DNA of 64,000 bases, from the NCBI RefSeq assembly GCF_001713455.1, contig NZ_CP016463.1:62001-126000 (forward strand), in the 5' to 3' direction. Below are positions 7,982-16,989 of the stretch, piece by piece. Under the pieces are notes generated by a model. That model was not told where the DNA came from, made no database searches, and was given only the letters and a program-made list of their open reading frames with translations. The position numbers and the translations under genes were made by a program. Source of the stretch: Bosea sp. RAC05 (GTDB taxonomy: Bacteria; Pseudomonadota; Alphaproteobacteria; Rhizobiales; Beijerinckiaceae). The first letter of the stretch is position 1. Each line of letters begins with the position of its first letter.

Positions 7982-8650
7982 TCAGAAGCGCGGCGCAGAG
8001 CTTTCCAGTTCGAGCTCCGGAGTGAGGCGGGCGTCGCGGTGCGCCCGGTACCGGCTCAGGGTCGCGTGCACATTGTCGCCCTTCAGGCCAGAGCTGCTCG
8101 GGATCAACATGATGAGGGTCGTGCCGAGAAACTGGATCACGTTTTCCATGTGACGGCGCTCTGCAGTCTCCTCCTGGAAGAGATCGAGAGAATCCAGCGC
8201 ATTTCCCAACGCACCGCACACATGCTCCCGGCTCATTCCGCTCGGAAGCGAATTGACGAGATCGAGCATCGTCGGCTCGCTGGACCTCGCGATGGGGCGA
8301 AACATCGTGTGAGCCCAGGACAGGCACAGGATGCCGGACATGATCTGCGCCTCGTCGGGGAAACCATCGTCCCTGACCGCGTTGATCCCGCAGTTCAGGT
8401 AGAAATCGAGCATTCTGACGCGGCTTTCGAACAGCTCGCGATACCGATCCGGGATCAGTTCGCGGACGGCTTGCACCGATGGCATGATCTCGTCCCAGTA
8501 AATGGCTGGGATCTGGTCGTCGAGCTCACGGGCATACGGTCGCGGGATGGTGGGGCGTTTCGCCTCCATGGCGCGGCATGCCGCCATTGCGGCTTCCGGA
8601 GTGGGCGGGCCTCTACGAGGAACGGACGAGGCAAGCCTGGATCCCGACAT
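7982..8650 (-). CDS. Hypothetical protein, 222 aa
   Basis: I chose the ATG at 8650 because a textbook ribosome site (AAGGAGCTTCAC) precedes it; the longer frame to 8845 runs into the divergent promoter region. The product is mostly helical with no recognised motif. It is the first gene of a probable minus-strand operon with 6748-7899. The gap between this gene and the plus-strand gene at 8836 (about 185 bp) should hold divergent promoters, but I see no clear boxes. Confidence 0.75.
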   Translation of the reverse strand: MSGSRLASSVPRRGPPTPEAAMAACRAMEAKRPTIPRPYARELDDQIPAIYWDEIMPSVQAVRELIPDRYRELFESRVRMLDFYLNCGINAVRDDGFPDEAQIMSGILCLSWAHTMFRPIARSSEPTMLDLVNSLPSGMSREHVCGALGNALDSLDLFQEETAERRHMENVIQFLGTTLIMLIPSSSGLKGDNVHATLSRYRAHRDARLTPELELESSAPRF

Positions 8651-8835
8651 GTGAAGCTCCTTCTGCACCAGAATAGCATTTCGGCCTGCAGGCAAGAACT
8701 TCGTCGCAGTCAGAAACTGCTCAGGCTTCCCTTCCCTGCGGGCGGCGTCTGCCGGGGGGGGCAGGCACGGGCTTGGAGATGGAAATCGGGCTCTGTTATT
8801 GAGTGCGAAACGGTCCGAGCCAAGAGAGAGGTGGT

Positions 8836-9543
8836 ATGTTTTCATCCGTCTTCAAAAACAAGCGGCTGAATAGGGAGCCGTTGAAAAAGACGGCGGGCAG
8901 TCGCTGGGCCGATCTGTCATACATCGCGCAGGTGCTGACACTGCCGGTAGCCCTGATTTCGGCCGCCACATCCGGCTATTTTTCCTACAGAGCTATCGAG
9001 ATTGCTAGTGCGGCATTGGCAATGGAGTCCAAATATAAGGCAGCTTCAATGCGCCCCCGGCTATTCGGGAAAACCGAATTTAGCGAAGGGAAGATCTCGA
9101 TCATGAACACGGGATCGGGACCGGCTGAGATCGTGAGTGTTGCCATCGAATTTCGTGGCAAGTGCACGATCTCGTCGGACCGGCTCAATTGGGCAGGCGA
9201 GTTCGATGCTATCATGCGCAGCGTGTCGGATAGCTATGCAGCCCAGTTGAGGTCACTAAGCTTGGTCGAGCAAAGCTATCGACCGCTCGCGAATGTGAAT
9301 TCTGACGGCTCACAAAAGGACCTCGTCCCAAGCGGCGAGTGGGTTTTGATGAAGATGAGCCCCGTTGAGGCGAAGGCAGACGATCAATACAAGGCCGCAA
9401 CAGAAGCCTGGGCCCAGATTGTCGGGGACTTGAATTTCTCGCTTATCTACAAGCCCCTCGTCGAGGGCGAGAATATCGAATTTGCGTCATCGGATCAGCC
9501 GCTCAGCAAGCTCTGGAGTTGCCTCTCAGCGCGTCGCCGGTGA
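8836..9543 (+). CDS. Membrane-anchored hypothetical protein, 235 aa
   Basis: The start at 8836 has an AGAGAGG ribosome site 5 bp upstream. A single hydrophobic helix (about residues 30-55: VLTLPVALISAATSGYF region) follows a basic N-terminus, then a helix and a beta-rich domain of about 150 residues. The family is not recognised. Its AT content is slightly above the neighbours. It overlaps no neighbour, and the next gene downstream is on the opposite strand. Confidence 0.72.
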   Translation: MFSSVFKNKRLNREPLKKTAGSRWADLSYIAQVLTLPVALISAATSGYFSYRAIEIASAALAMESKYKAASMRPRLFGKTEFSEGKISIMNTGSGPAEIVSVAIEFRGKCTISSDRLNWAGEFDAIMRSVSDSYAAQLRSLSLVEQSYRPLANVNSDGSQKDLVPSGEWVLMKMSPVEAKADDQYKAATEAWAQIVGDLNFSLIYKPLVEGENIEFASSDQPLSKLWSCLSARRR

Positions 9544-9629
9544 CGCGGCAGTCATCTGGAGTGCACGACAGCTTAGAACTGCAACGGAGCCACCCCAGCC
9601 GGTATGGACGTTTGCTGCGTTGCTCGTCC

Positions 9630-9947
9630 TTATGGGCGGCGTCTGCCAGGCGTCAGGTAGATCACGGAGCCGTCGGTCGGAGCTTTTGCGGCTGCATCCA
9701 ATGCTCTGGCAGCCTGCTCGTCGACGACGATGACGTCCGGCGGCGCTTTGTCGGCCCTGCCCGAGGGCATCATCAGCGGTGGATCCTTGGCGACGAGGCG
9801 CTCCAGATCGAGCAGTTTCACTCTCATCCAGCGCAAATCGCGCGAGATCAGGCCGAGCCGGTGGAAGGCAATCACGTTGAGCGCGAGCATGCACAGCGTC
9901 AGGATAACCACGACGGGCAGGACGATCTGATTGGCAATGTCGTGCAT
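9630..9947 (-). CDS. Small membrane protein, 105 aa
   Basis: Starting at the ATG at 9947, the protein has one strongly hydrophobic segment (about residues 8-30, IVLPVVVILTLCML region) and then a soluble tail rich in Ala, Asp and Pro. No family is recognised. The longer frame upstream to 9998 would put charged residues before the helix and has no ribosome site. It lies downstream of the RNA-ligase gene on the same strand, 117 bp away. Confidence 0.55.
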   Translation of the reverse strand: MHDIANQIVLPVVVILTLCMLALNVIAFHRLGLISRDLRWMRVKLLDLERLVAKDPPLMMPSGRADKAPPDVIVVDEQAARALDAAAKAPTDGSVIYLTPGRRRP

Positions 9948-10064
9948 TCCGTCCCCCGGTAACGCGAAAAACCTCGCAGCCGGATGCCTTGCTGGCAAGA
10001 GGGACCAGCTCCACCCAACAATGCCGATCCGGGCTGTTGCGCTCGCGCTACGTCGCCGACGGCT

Positions 10065-11159
10065 TCAGCCGCTTCTCTGTATCCCGTTCGGAACGATCTC
10101 TCCATGCATCCAGTGCGAATCCGTCTGGACGTGACCGGCCCGCACCCACTTCGCGACATGATTGCGGAAGTCCCGGTACCTGAAGCCTGCGGCGGTGCGC
10201 ACGACATAGCCCTCGCGGGCCTGGACCGGCTGGCCGGTCAAAGCCGCTTGTGCCCGATCCGCCGCCAGGAGCTTCTCCCAGGCTTCATGGATCGCATCGA
10301 GGTCGAAGATGCCGTCATAGAAGACCGGAACGGGCGTGATGGAGAGGCCCGACGAGCTGCCGATCAGGTCGAAGTATTCCAGCGTCTCGTCCCATGACAG
10401 CGCCTCGTTGCGCTCATTCCAAACCGAGAAGCCTTCAAACCAAGTCGGCAACGCCTCGTAACGGATCGAGTGGACCGCATAGGTGTTCTCACCGCAAACC
10501 CGGAAGTCGTGTGGGATGTCGGATCTGATCGCGTTCCAGAACCCCTTGATCCAGTCTCGGCTTGGATGATGCCGGCTATCGAGCGAGCGCGCATGGATGT
10601 GGTCGGGGTACATCGTCGTGCACTCGCCATCGCGCTTCTCGGTGCCGATGACCCGCTGGCCGATGAAAGCCGACAGATCGCGAAGGACGCGATCGCCGCG
10701 GCCGACACCGGGCGAGCTCTCCATGTGCCAGGTCTTGGGGTACTTCACATATGGGCGGAACAGGTCGAGGACGCCGCCCGCAGCAAGCGCCTTCTGCACG
10801 GGCTCGTCGAAGAACATCTCGCCCTTGAGACGCGTGCCGTTGCCCAGGATCGGGTTGCCCCATTTGTCGATGCGCTCGTCATCTTCGAACTGGGGCGGCA
10901 GGATCACCTGCTTGATGCCGGTCCAGCCGCGCAACTCGTCAGGCGAAAGCGTCGTGCGCTCGGCCTCAAGGTGGTGCCGGGAGCAAAGCGGGGCGCCGTT
11001 GTCGAGATAATACCCGCCATCGGGGAACAGGCTCCGATCAATCAGGTGATGTGCATCGGCCGCCGGCTCGCTGCATCCGGGCACGCAGCATCGTCCACCA
11101 AGGCGCGCGAGCGTCTCGGTGCTGAAGGCGGATCTGGAAAGGAGCTTTGGCTGGGCCAT
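10065..11159 (-). CDS. HNH nuclease-like domain fused to an RNA ligase domain
   Basis: The N-terminal 70 residues form an HNH-like zinc/metal module (CCVPGC, DAHHLI, LCSRHH). From about residue 105 the protein matches the T4 Rnl2-like RNA_ligase family. It has the nucleotidyl-lysine motif KRDGE (motif I), ENTYAVHSI (motif III), EGYVVR (motif IV) and AKWVR (motif V), in order and correctly spaced. RNA ligases of this class join RNA ends through an adenylylated lysine. The ligase residues all look intact. Both a cutting and a sealing module on one chain is unusual and suggests RNA editing, repair or a defence/counter-defence role; that is inference. The ATG at 11159 is preferred to the GTG at 11168. 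Confidence 0.85.
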   Translation of the reverse strand: MAQPKLLSRSAFSTETLARLGGRCCVPGCSEPAADAHHLIDRSLFPDGGYYLDNGAPLCSRHHLEAERTTLSPDELRGWTGIKQVILPPQFEDDERIDKWGNPILGNGTRLKGEMFFDEPVQKALAAGGVLDLFRPYVKYPKTWHMESSPGVGRGDRVLRDLSAFIGQRVIGTEKRDGECTTMYPDHIHARSLDSRHHPSRDWIKGFWNAIRSDIPHDFRVCGENTYAVHSIRYEALPTWFEGFSVWNERNEALSWDETLEYFDLIGSSSGLSITPVPVFYDGIFDLDAIHEAWEKLLAADRAQAALTGQPVQAREGYVVRTAAGFRYRDFRNHVAKWVRAGHVQTDSHWMHGEIVPNGIQRSG

Positions 11160-11378
11160 TACATTCACGCTATTGATTCGGATGTTTGCATACCATCAAT
11201 TCATTAACAGGCCATGCTCGGCGTGGATTGATGCGATCGATCTTAGTGCGCCATCCTTAACCTACCGGCCAAACCATCGTTGCGCCTCATCGAACCGTCC
11301 GATAAGCAAAGCCTGAAGACGTGTATCATTGATTTGCGCCATGGCCTGATCCGCCAGCGCAGAAGTGAGTGAGATCAT

Positions 11379-13697
11379 ATGCCCGGCACCATCCAGGTCA
11401 CGCTGACGACTCCGTTCGAGCCTCATTCCGCACGCCAAAAGATGGCGGAGGACCTGGCGAATCGACTCGAAACGAATGTGATCCTGCCCTCCGGGCCTCT
11501 CGGCAACATCGTCAGCGACGAGGACATCGAAGCCATTCAGTCGGTCCTCCAGTCGAGCAGCGACGAGGCCATATCCCATTTCGGCTTCTCGATGCGTGGG
11601 CTGGCGACGGGATGCTCGACTGTCATTCTGGACCAGTCAAATTCCCTGCCGGCCTGGGGCATGATCATCCGCCGGCGCATCAACATCTTCTTCGACGAAG
11701 CCTCGTACCCGTCGGTCTTCTCAGTCGACCATGAGATCGTCGATGGATTCGGGGATTACAGCATCGAGACGGACATTCTGATTGCAGAGACGGTCCTGAT
11801 CGAGATGATTGCGGACTGCTACACCCAATGGTGCATTGGCGCCCAAGGGGTGTTCGGGCGGATCAAGATCGCGCCGATCCAGCATCACGTGCTCGGAAAC
11901 TCGTTCAGCGGTGGCAAGCCCTTGATGATGATGGCACAGGCCGTCGGCGCCGCCTTGGCCAATCACGAGACGGGCATCCGTCAGATCGGACCGTTCCTGT
12001 GTGCCGCCGGCTTCAAGAGCTGGCAGAGGCCGGCGAGTGGCGCCAGCGATGCGGCATCGCTGCGGCTCCGCGCGTTGGGGGCCTCGACCACATTGCCCAT
12101 GGAATGGAACAGCCGGTCGACCAAGTTCGGCGCCACGACCCCCGAAGTCACCACCGCGAACGACGACTTCGAGTGCAGGAGTCTCGTTGGGCCGGATGAG
12201 TTCGCTGAGATCGCGATCAAAACGGAATGGAATTTCGGCCACCCGGCAAGCCGCATCCCTCCGGCTTCAGATAACCGGTTCAATATCAACGTCAGCGGCG
12301 ATAACGCGGAGTATGTCGAGGCGATCTACTCCGTCCGGCATGCCATCTCGTTCGACACCACCGGGCCGCTCGATCTCGTCAAGCTGACCATCGCGGTCGA
12401 TCACGAATGGGGCGATGTCAATGACGGCGATGTTGCCCGGTACATGGCCGAGGAGCTGGGCTTGTTCGTCCTGGAGACGTGCAGGAACGTCATCAACAGG
12501 CCGGGATCGGTGCGCAAGCGCCTTGAGATCGACGTCTCTTTCGGTTCGTTTCTCGGCAAGTTCGGTATCCCTGTGATCACCGATATCGTCAACCAACTTC
12601 GGTCATATTCGAAGGCCGTGGCACCTGAGTGGTTCGAGATCCGGGAGGCCTGCCACATCATCGTTCCAGGCGCGAATGGCGCCCCCATCTTCGAGCCTGC
12701 GGTGATCTTCAATCCGCTCTCTAACCCGGTCCCGATCAAATCCGACTTCGCCGAATCCCTGTTGGATCACTTGGGCCCTGACTTCGAGCAAGTTTACATC
12801 GTCGACTTGGTCAAGCCTGGATCGGCAGACGAGCGCACCGTGCTGATCGACCCCGATGACCTAGAGGGATCCATGACGCGGTGGCCGTTCCTGCTTGCGA
12901 TGGGAACCACCGGTGAGGGTGACGTCGAGCCTCTGTTGGTCTCTTCAGTGACGGGAGAGCTCATGTCGATTCTGCCCGATGCCAGGCGGATTGGTCCGCT
13001 GCCTCACATGGGCGACATTGGCGGTGCGCTGTTGCATGCCATGCTGATCGCTGGCGCCGGCATCGTTTTCAAAGGGCGGCGTCCTCGGCCTCGGCCGAAC
13101 GGCAGGGACGCCTTCAAACGTATCATTTGCGAGAGCTTCCGCGTGAAAGACGCGGCTGTCGTTCCGTACTCAATGCTGTTTGCCGAGATCCCCGGCGCAC
13201 CACCATTGGTCAAGTTGTTGATCGGAAGCGAGCTGACCGGGGACGAATGGATGAACGCGGTCGAAATCGTCGACCCTGAAGCTGAACACTTCCGCGACGA
13301 TGGTTACCCCGTCATCGTCGTTCCGGACAATCTCGACTGTGGTTTCGGTGAGGGCGACGTCCTGACCACACTGACCACCTTCTTGAGCCGGATGGCTGTG
13401 ACACATGTCGGTGAGGATGATCCCAAAGATGTCATCCCTGTGGTGCGCTTCGTCGCGCAGAGGCTTGCTCTCAAACTGGGAGCCAAATTCCCAGGCGGAT
13501 CTACACCAGGGCCGGCGCTTTATGATTCCGACATCTACTTCGCCGGTATGAAGGAACCCCTTGAAGCGTTCGCGGATGGTGAGATCGGCATGCGGATGCC
13601 GGTCGGTCGCAAAATGCGCCTCTATGAAGCGGCTGCGATGATTGCGGCGATTGCCGATGACATCAACGAGGACCTTTCTCGTCAGCCACACGAATGA
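11379..13697 (+). CDS. Large hypothetical protein, 772 aa
   Basis: No recognised domain, signal peptide or membrane helix. The sequence is globular throughout with several beta-rich blocks and a consistent coding character, so the frame is real. Its last 35 bp overlap, tail to tail, the end of the VRR-NUC-like gene on the other strand. The upstream gap (11160-11378) separates it from the divergent RNA-ligase gene and should hold both promoters. The function is unknown. Confidence 0.78.
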   Translation: MPGTIQVTLTTPFEPHSARQKMAEDLANRLETNVILPSGPLGNIVSDEDIEAIQSVLQSSSDEAISHFGFSMRGLATGCSTVILDQSNSLPAWGMIIRRRINIFFDEASYPSVFSVDHEIVDGFGDYSIETDILIAETVLIEMIADCYTQWCIGAQGVFGRIKIAPIQHHVLGNSFSGGKPLMMMAQAVGAALANHETGIRQIGPFLCAAGFKSWQRPASGASDAASLRLRALGASTTLPMEWNSRSTKFGATTPEVTTANDDFECRSLVGPDEFAEIAIKTEWNFGHPASRIPPASDNRFNINVSGDNAEYVEAIYSVRHAISFDTTGPLDLVKLTIAVDHEWGDVNDGDVARYMAEELGLFVLETCRNVINRPGSVRKRLEIDVSFGSFLGKFGIPVITDIVNQLRSYSKAVAPEWFEIREACHIIVPGANGAPIFEPAVIFNPLSNPVPIKSDFAESLLDHLGPDFEQVYIVDLVKPGSADERTVLIDPDDLEGSMTRWPFLLAMGTTGEGDVEPLLVSSVTGELMSILPDARRIGPLPHMGDIGGALLHAMLIAGAGIVFKGRRPRPRPNGRDAFKRIICESFRVKDAAVVPYSMLFAEIPGAPPLVKLLIGSELTGDEWMNAVEIVDPEAEHFRDDGYPVIVVPDNLDCGFGEGDVLTTLTTFLSRMAVTHVGEDDPKDVIPVVRFVAQRLALKLGAKFPGGSTPGPALYDSDIYFAGMKEPLEAFADGEIGMRMPVGRKMRLYEAAAMIAAIADDINEDLSRQPHE

Positions 13698-14652
13698 TCT
13701 CGACATCGAGTCCCAGCGGCTTCGCGACACTCAGAATCCAATCGGCCTGATTGCCGTGGAGCCGGTCGCGATGCTTGACCTCGATAAACCGCAGCCCTTC
13801 GCCCCGGATCGTGATGTCCGGGTGACCCGACATCGATCTGGTGCCGTTGGTGTAACCATGATCCAGGACGCGCAGGATGTGCTCGGGTCCTGCCACATCG
13901 ATGAAGCGCTCGACCTCGCTGATCGGCGCCTTCATCAGGTGGTCGAAATAGCTCTGCAGCTTGAAGTAGACGCTTCGGGGATCGTCAAGAACGCTTCGGG
14001 CTGCGGCCAGGACCTTCTGCGTGTAGGCTGCAGACGCGGTGTAGGGGCGCCGATTGGTCTCCTCGAAGCCAATCCAGTGCCCATGCATCTTCTCGAAGAC
14101 CTTGGCAGTGAGGAGGTGAAAGGCGTTGAGGGACTTGCCCTCGTTCCAGGTGCCTCGTTCACCGGGCTGCAACAGGGCCTCCAGCGCAAACTCCTCGATA
14201 TCGACGGCAAGGCCGGCGGCAGAGCGCCACTTGCCCCTCTCACCGCGCACTCGCTCGCCAGGGATCGTTCTGATTTCGACGCCAAGCAATTGAGCCTGAT
14301 CGGTCAGAGACAGATCGCTGAAGAAGCCGCCAGAGATGCGCGCGATGTCGGCCATCACGTCGGGCGGCGTATGCTTGAACCAGGCTCGATCTTTCCAGAA
14401 CCACTCGGATGGATCGAGAAAGACGCCTTCCGTCTTCGGGTTCGGAAACAGATGCTCGATAGTCTCCTCAGAGCAGCCCAGGTTGCGCAGATCGGCGCGC
14501 GTCGGCGCCAGGGGCTCCCGCGTGTAACTCGGCTCGACAGAGCGCAGTTCAAGAGCAGACCAGGCAGGAACCGTGGGGATGATCGGCTTCATAGGCAGAA
14601 TCGACTCGAACGACGCAGCATGATTTCGGGGATTGCTACCAGCTTGCGCCAT
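13663..14652 (-). CDS. VRR-NUC-like endonuclease, 329 aa
   Basis: The C-terminal 60 residues have the VRR-NUC/Holliday-junction-nuclease-like pattern: GHPDITI, then FIEVKHRDRLHGNQADWI, giving the D...E-x-K catalytic core of the PD-(D/E)XK fold followed by the typical Q-x-x-W. The N-terminal 250 residues are unrecognised and may bind the substrate. VRR-NUC proteins cut branched or flapped DNA. The start could also be the ATG at 14592 (residue 21); neither has a strong ribosome site. It converges on and overlaps the 772-aa gene. Confidence 0.75.
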   Translation of the reverse strand: MAQAGSNPRNHAASFESILPMKPIIPTVPAWSALELRSVEPSYTREPLAPTRADLRNLGCSEETIEHLFPNPKTEGVFLDPSEWFWKDRAWFKHTPPDVMADIARISGGFFSDLSLTDQAQLLGVEIRTIPGERVRGERGKWRSAAGLAVDIEEFALEALLQPGERGTWNEGKSLNAFHLLTAKVFEKMHGHWIGFEETNRRPYTASAAYTQKVLAAARSVLDDPRSVYFKLQSYFDHLMKAPISEVERFIDVAGPEHILRVLDHGYTNGTRSMSGHPDITIRGEGLRFIEVKHRDRLHGNQADWILSVAKPLGLDVEIIRVADEKGPR

Positions 14653-14714
14653 GCCGGCCTACATCAGGCAGGGGTTGTCCTCTATAGGGTAGATCAATCC
14701 TTTAGCGGGCAGTC

Positions 14715-15164
14715 ATGACAAACTCACGCAGGACAGCGATTTTCGAATTCCAGCTGGGTGACCTGCCGATGATGGCGCACGCCATGATGATCGGTCGCAA
14801 CACCGAAATGCTCTCCGGTCGCAAGATTGCCGCGGCTCGTGCTGACGCGATCGCAAAGCAGATCGACGCCTGCGTGCCCGACATCGCCCGCATCTTCGAC
14901 GAGGGTGTTTTCTGCGAGCTCTGCGCCGCGCTGGCCGAGGCGCCCGAGTGGGCCGTCTCGATCAAGAAGGCACGCTTCCGGACCTGGGAGCACTCGCCAG
15001 GGCAAATCGCCGTTGAGATCGGGGCGAAGACCTTCTTGTCCGATGAGGCGACCTACACGGATGCCAGCCCGCAGGTCGAACTGCTGCGGGCCTTTCTCGA
15101 TGAGGTCTCGCCCGTGGCCGATAGGGCACTGAACATGGGCGCCATGCCCGGATCGACGCCATGA
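14715..15164 (+). CDS. Hypothetical protein, 149 aa
   Basis: A small, mostly helical protein without recognised motifs. Its stop overlaps the start of the exonuclease gene (ATGA at 15161-15164), so the two are translationally coupled, and a third short gene overlaps the exonuclease end. The group 14715-16079 is therefore one operon. A role as partner of the exonuclease is suggested only by this arrangement. Confidence 0.72.
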   Translation: MTNSRRTAIFEFQLGDLPMMAHAMMIGRNTEMLSGRKIAAARADAIAKQIDACVPDIARIFDEGVFCELCAALAEAPEWAVSIKKARFRTWEHSPGQIAVEIGAKTFLSDEATYTDASPQVELLRAFLDEVSPVADRALNMGAMPGSTP

Positions 15165-15742
15165 GCAGTTCCCGCAACCAGCGCTATCTCGCGCTCGACT
15201 TCGAGCTGACCTGCTGGGATGGCGACATCCCGCCTGGCATGCGTCCTGAGATCATCGAGATCGGGCTGGTCGAAGCCAATTCACTTTCCCATGCCATCGA
15301 GCGGGAAGTGCGTTTCCTCGTGCGCCCAACCCGGTCCGAGATCTCGCCCTTCTGTGAAAGCCTCACCGGCATCACGCCTGCAGAGATGAAAACCCACGGC
15401 CGGCCGCTCGCCGAGGTCATGCGCTCGATCAAGGCGTTTGGCCCGACAAACAAGAAACTGGTCACCTGGGGAGACGACTGGGGCGCTCTGGCCAGAGACT
15501 GCGCTGACGCCGGCGTCGAGAACCCCTTCCCCCGAAGCAACCTGATCGACATCGGCACGCTCTACGGCCTCGTGCGCGTTTCCAGCGCGCGGCCCAGCCT
15601 CGAGGATGCTCTGGCAAGCTTCGGGCGGGCATTCGAAGGGCAGAAGCATCGAGCGGTGATCGACGCCAGGAACACGGTCAGGCTGTTTGCCGCCATGCTC
15701 GAAAGCATGAGGGACAGACTGCAGGTGACCCATGCCCTCTAA
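15161..15742 (+). CDS. DEDDh-type 3'-5' exonuclease
   Basis: The 193-aa protein carries the exonuclease motifs in order: DFELTCW (Exo I, Asp and Glu), the Exo II region around CESLTGIT with a downstream Asp (WGDDWGAL), and HRAVIDARNT (Exo III, His and Asp). The DFELTCW start is typical of the ERI-1/KapD-like branch, which trims RNA or DNA 3' ends. It is coupled to the genes on both sides (ATGA overlap before it, 11-bp overlap after it). Confidence 0.88.
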   Translation: MSSSRNQRYLALDFELTCWDGDIPPGMRPEIIEIGLVEANSLSHAIEREVRFLVRPTRSEISPFCESLTGITPAEMKTHGRPLAEVMRSIKAFGPTNKKLVTWGDDWGALARDCADAGVENPFPRSNLIDIGTLYGLVRVSSARPSLEDALASFGRAFEGQKHRAVIDARNTVRLFAAMLESMRDRLQVTHAL

Positions 15743-16079
15743 GCGCTCGATCGAGGTGCTTCGCTCTCTGCGAGCAGCCGAGCGCGCGCAGAACTGGGAG
15801 GACGCCGAGATCGTCTGTGACGGTCTCGACTGCTGGATGGGCGCCGAGCGGATCTCCCGGCAGACCGTCACGCGCCTGATCCGCGTCGTTGCGCTATCGT
15901 TCGACGATGGTGGTGGCGCCGAGCACTACACCCTGAACGGCACCGGTCGAGCCCTGGCTGAGAACCCGGCTCTGGTCCGGGATATCGAGGCCGCTATCGC
16001 CAGAGGCGGCGCGTTCTCGGTCATCGATGGCAAGATCGTCGATCTGGAAGCGGCCGAGCAGACGCATTCGGTCCGCTGA
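15732..16079 (+). CDS. Hypothetical protein, 115 aa
   Basis: A small soluble protein in the exonuclease operon. Its start lies inside the exonuclease gene. The sequence shows a helical N-terminal half and a GGGAEHY segment, with no recognised family. It is followed tail to tail by the kinase-like gene on the minus strand. Confidence 0.65.
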   Translation: MPSKRSIEVLRSLRAAERAQNWEDAEIVCDGLDCWMGAERISRQTVTRLIRVVALSFDDGGGAEHYTLNGTGRALAENPALVRDIEAAIARGGAFSVIDGKIVDLEAAEQTHSVR

Positions 16080-16108
16080 GTTGCTCAAGGCGTGCGACTG
16101 GAGCGCTT

Positions 16109-16765
16109 TCAAAGCACCAGCGGGCAGGCCGTATCGCGCCTCGGAGATGGCTGTGGAACGCGACCCAGTGCCGGCAATGGCAGCCGGGATCGCAAGGCTT
16201 CGACCTCGCTTTCGAACAAGCACTGTCCGAACGGGTCTGACAGGATGAGGTCTCCTCCCCGCAGCATGAAGTTGCCCTCGCGGGTGTCGAAGTGCGAGCG
16301 GCCGGACACGGAGCGCAGCTCGCGGGCAAACTCCATGAAATCGGGTTGCTGATCGGCCAGCAAGGCGATCTGGTCCGGGCTCGCGCGTCCTTGTAGCGCG
16401 AACTCTGCAGCCTCGATCAGGCTCTGCCAGATCGGTTCGTCCGGGATCTCCTCAAGGCGCTCAGCGAGAACTACCATGCCACCGCAATCAGTGATCTGCA
16501 GATCGTGCACGACTGGAACATGGATGCCGGTGAAGCGACGCAGCGCAACCCGGCCGTGAACGATGTAGGTCGCCATTCCGTCGACGCCGTTGCCGGCGCG
16601 GACGACCAGGCTGGGGTGACCGGGGACGTCGTACACGGTGGCATGATGGCCTTCACCGATCGAACGGTGCCCGATATCGGCCATCGCATCGAGCAGCGGC
16701 TCCAGCGAGGTCGCCGTCAAACCAATCCGACGCAGCGTCGGCCTGTCCTGTCCGTTCAGATCCAT
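16109..16765 (-). CDS. Protein-kinase-like fold protein, 218 aa
   Basis: The pattern is that of a compact kinase-like fold: a glycine-loop-like GEGHHATVYDV, a VVRAG strand where the ATP-binding Lys would sit (Arg here), a hinge-like VVLAERLEE, and a catalytic-loop/DFG-like pair HFDTREGNFML and LILSDPFG. The Lys-to-Arg change and short length mean activity is uncertain. Such small kinase-like proteins occur in phages and plasmids. The ATG at 16765 is preferred because the longer frame to 16855 adds an atypical Arg/His/Ser-rich leader. Confidence 0.6.
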   Translation of the reverse strand: MDLNGQDRPTLRRIGLTATSLEPLLDAMADIGHRSIGEGHHATVYDVPGHPSLVVRAGNGVDGMATYIVHGRVALRRFTGIHVPVVHDLQITDCGGMVVLAERLEEIPDEPIWQSLIEAAEFALQGRASPDQIALLADQQPDFMEFARELRSVSGRSHFDTREGNFMLRGGDLILSDPFGQCLFESEVEALRSRLPLPALGRVPQPSPRRDTACPLVL

Positions 16766-16989
16766 GATCCAAACGTTAGACGCAATCCTTGAAAGGCAGG
16801 CAGCGGATGGCGTCGGACGTCGCAAAAGATGGATAGAGTGATGTCTATTCCTCAAAAATGAGAGCGATGGCCAATGGTTCTAAATGTCCGTACTTCCATG
16901 TTCGAAGGATAGTTTTCGATTGTTTACTCGATGTTAAGTGGCGTGCGATAGTGATAGGTGCCCGTTGCAGTCAGCTTAGAGACGCCCGC

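Noticed and set aside
16858..16989. N-terminal 44 residues of the longer AAA+ frame
   Set aside because: AT-rich, atypical composition and no ribosome site; more likely promoter and leader DNA.
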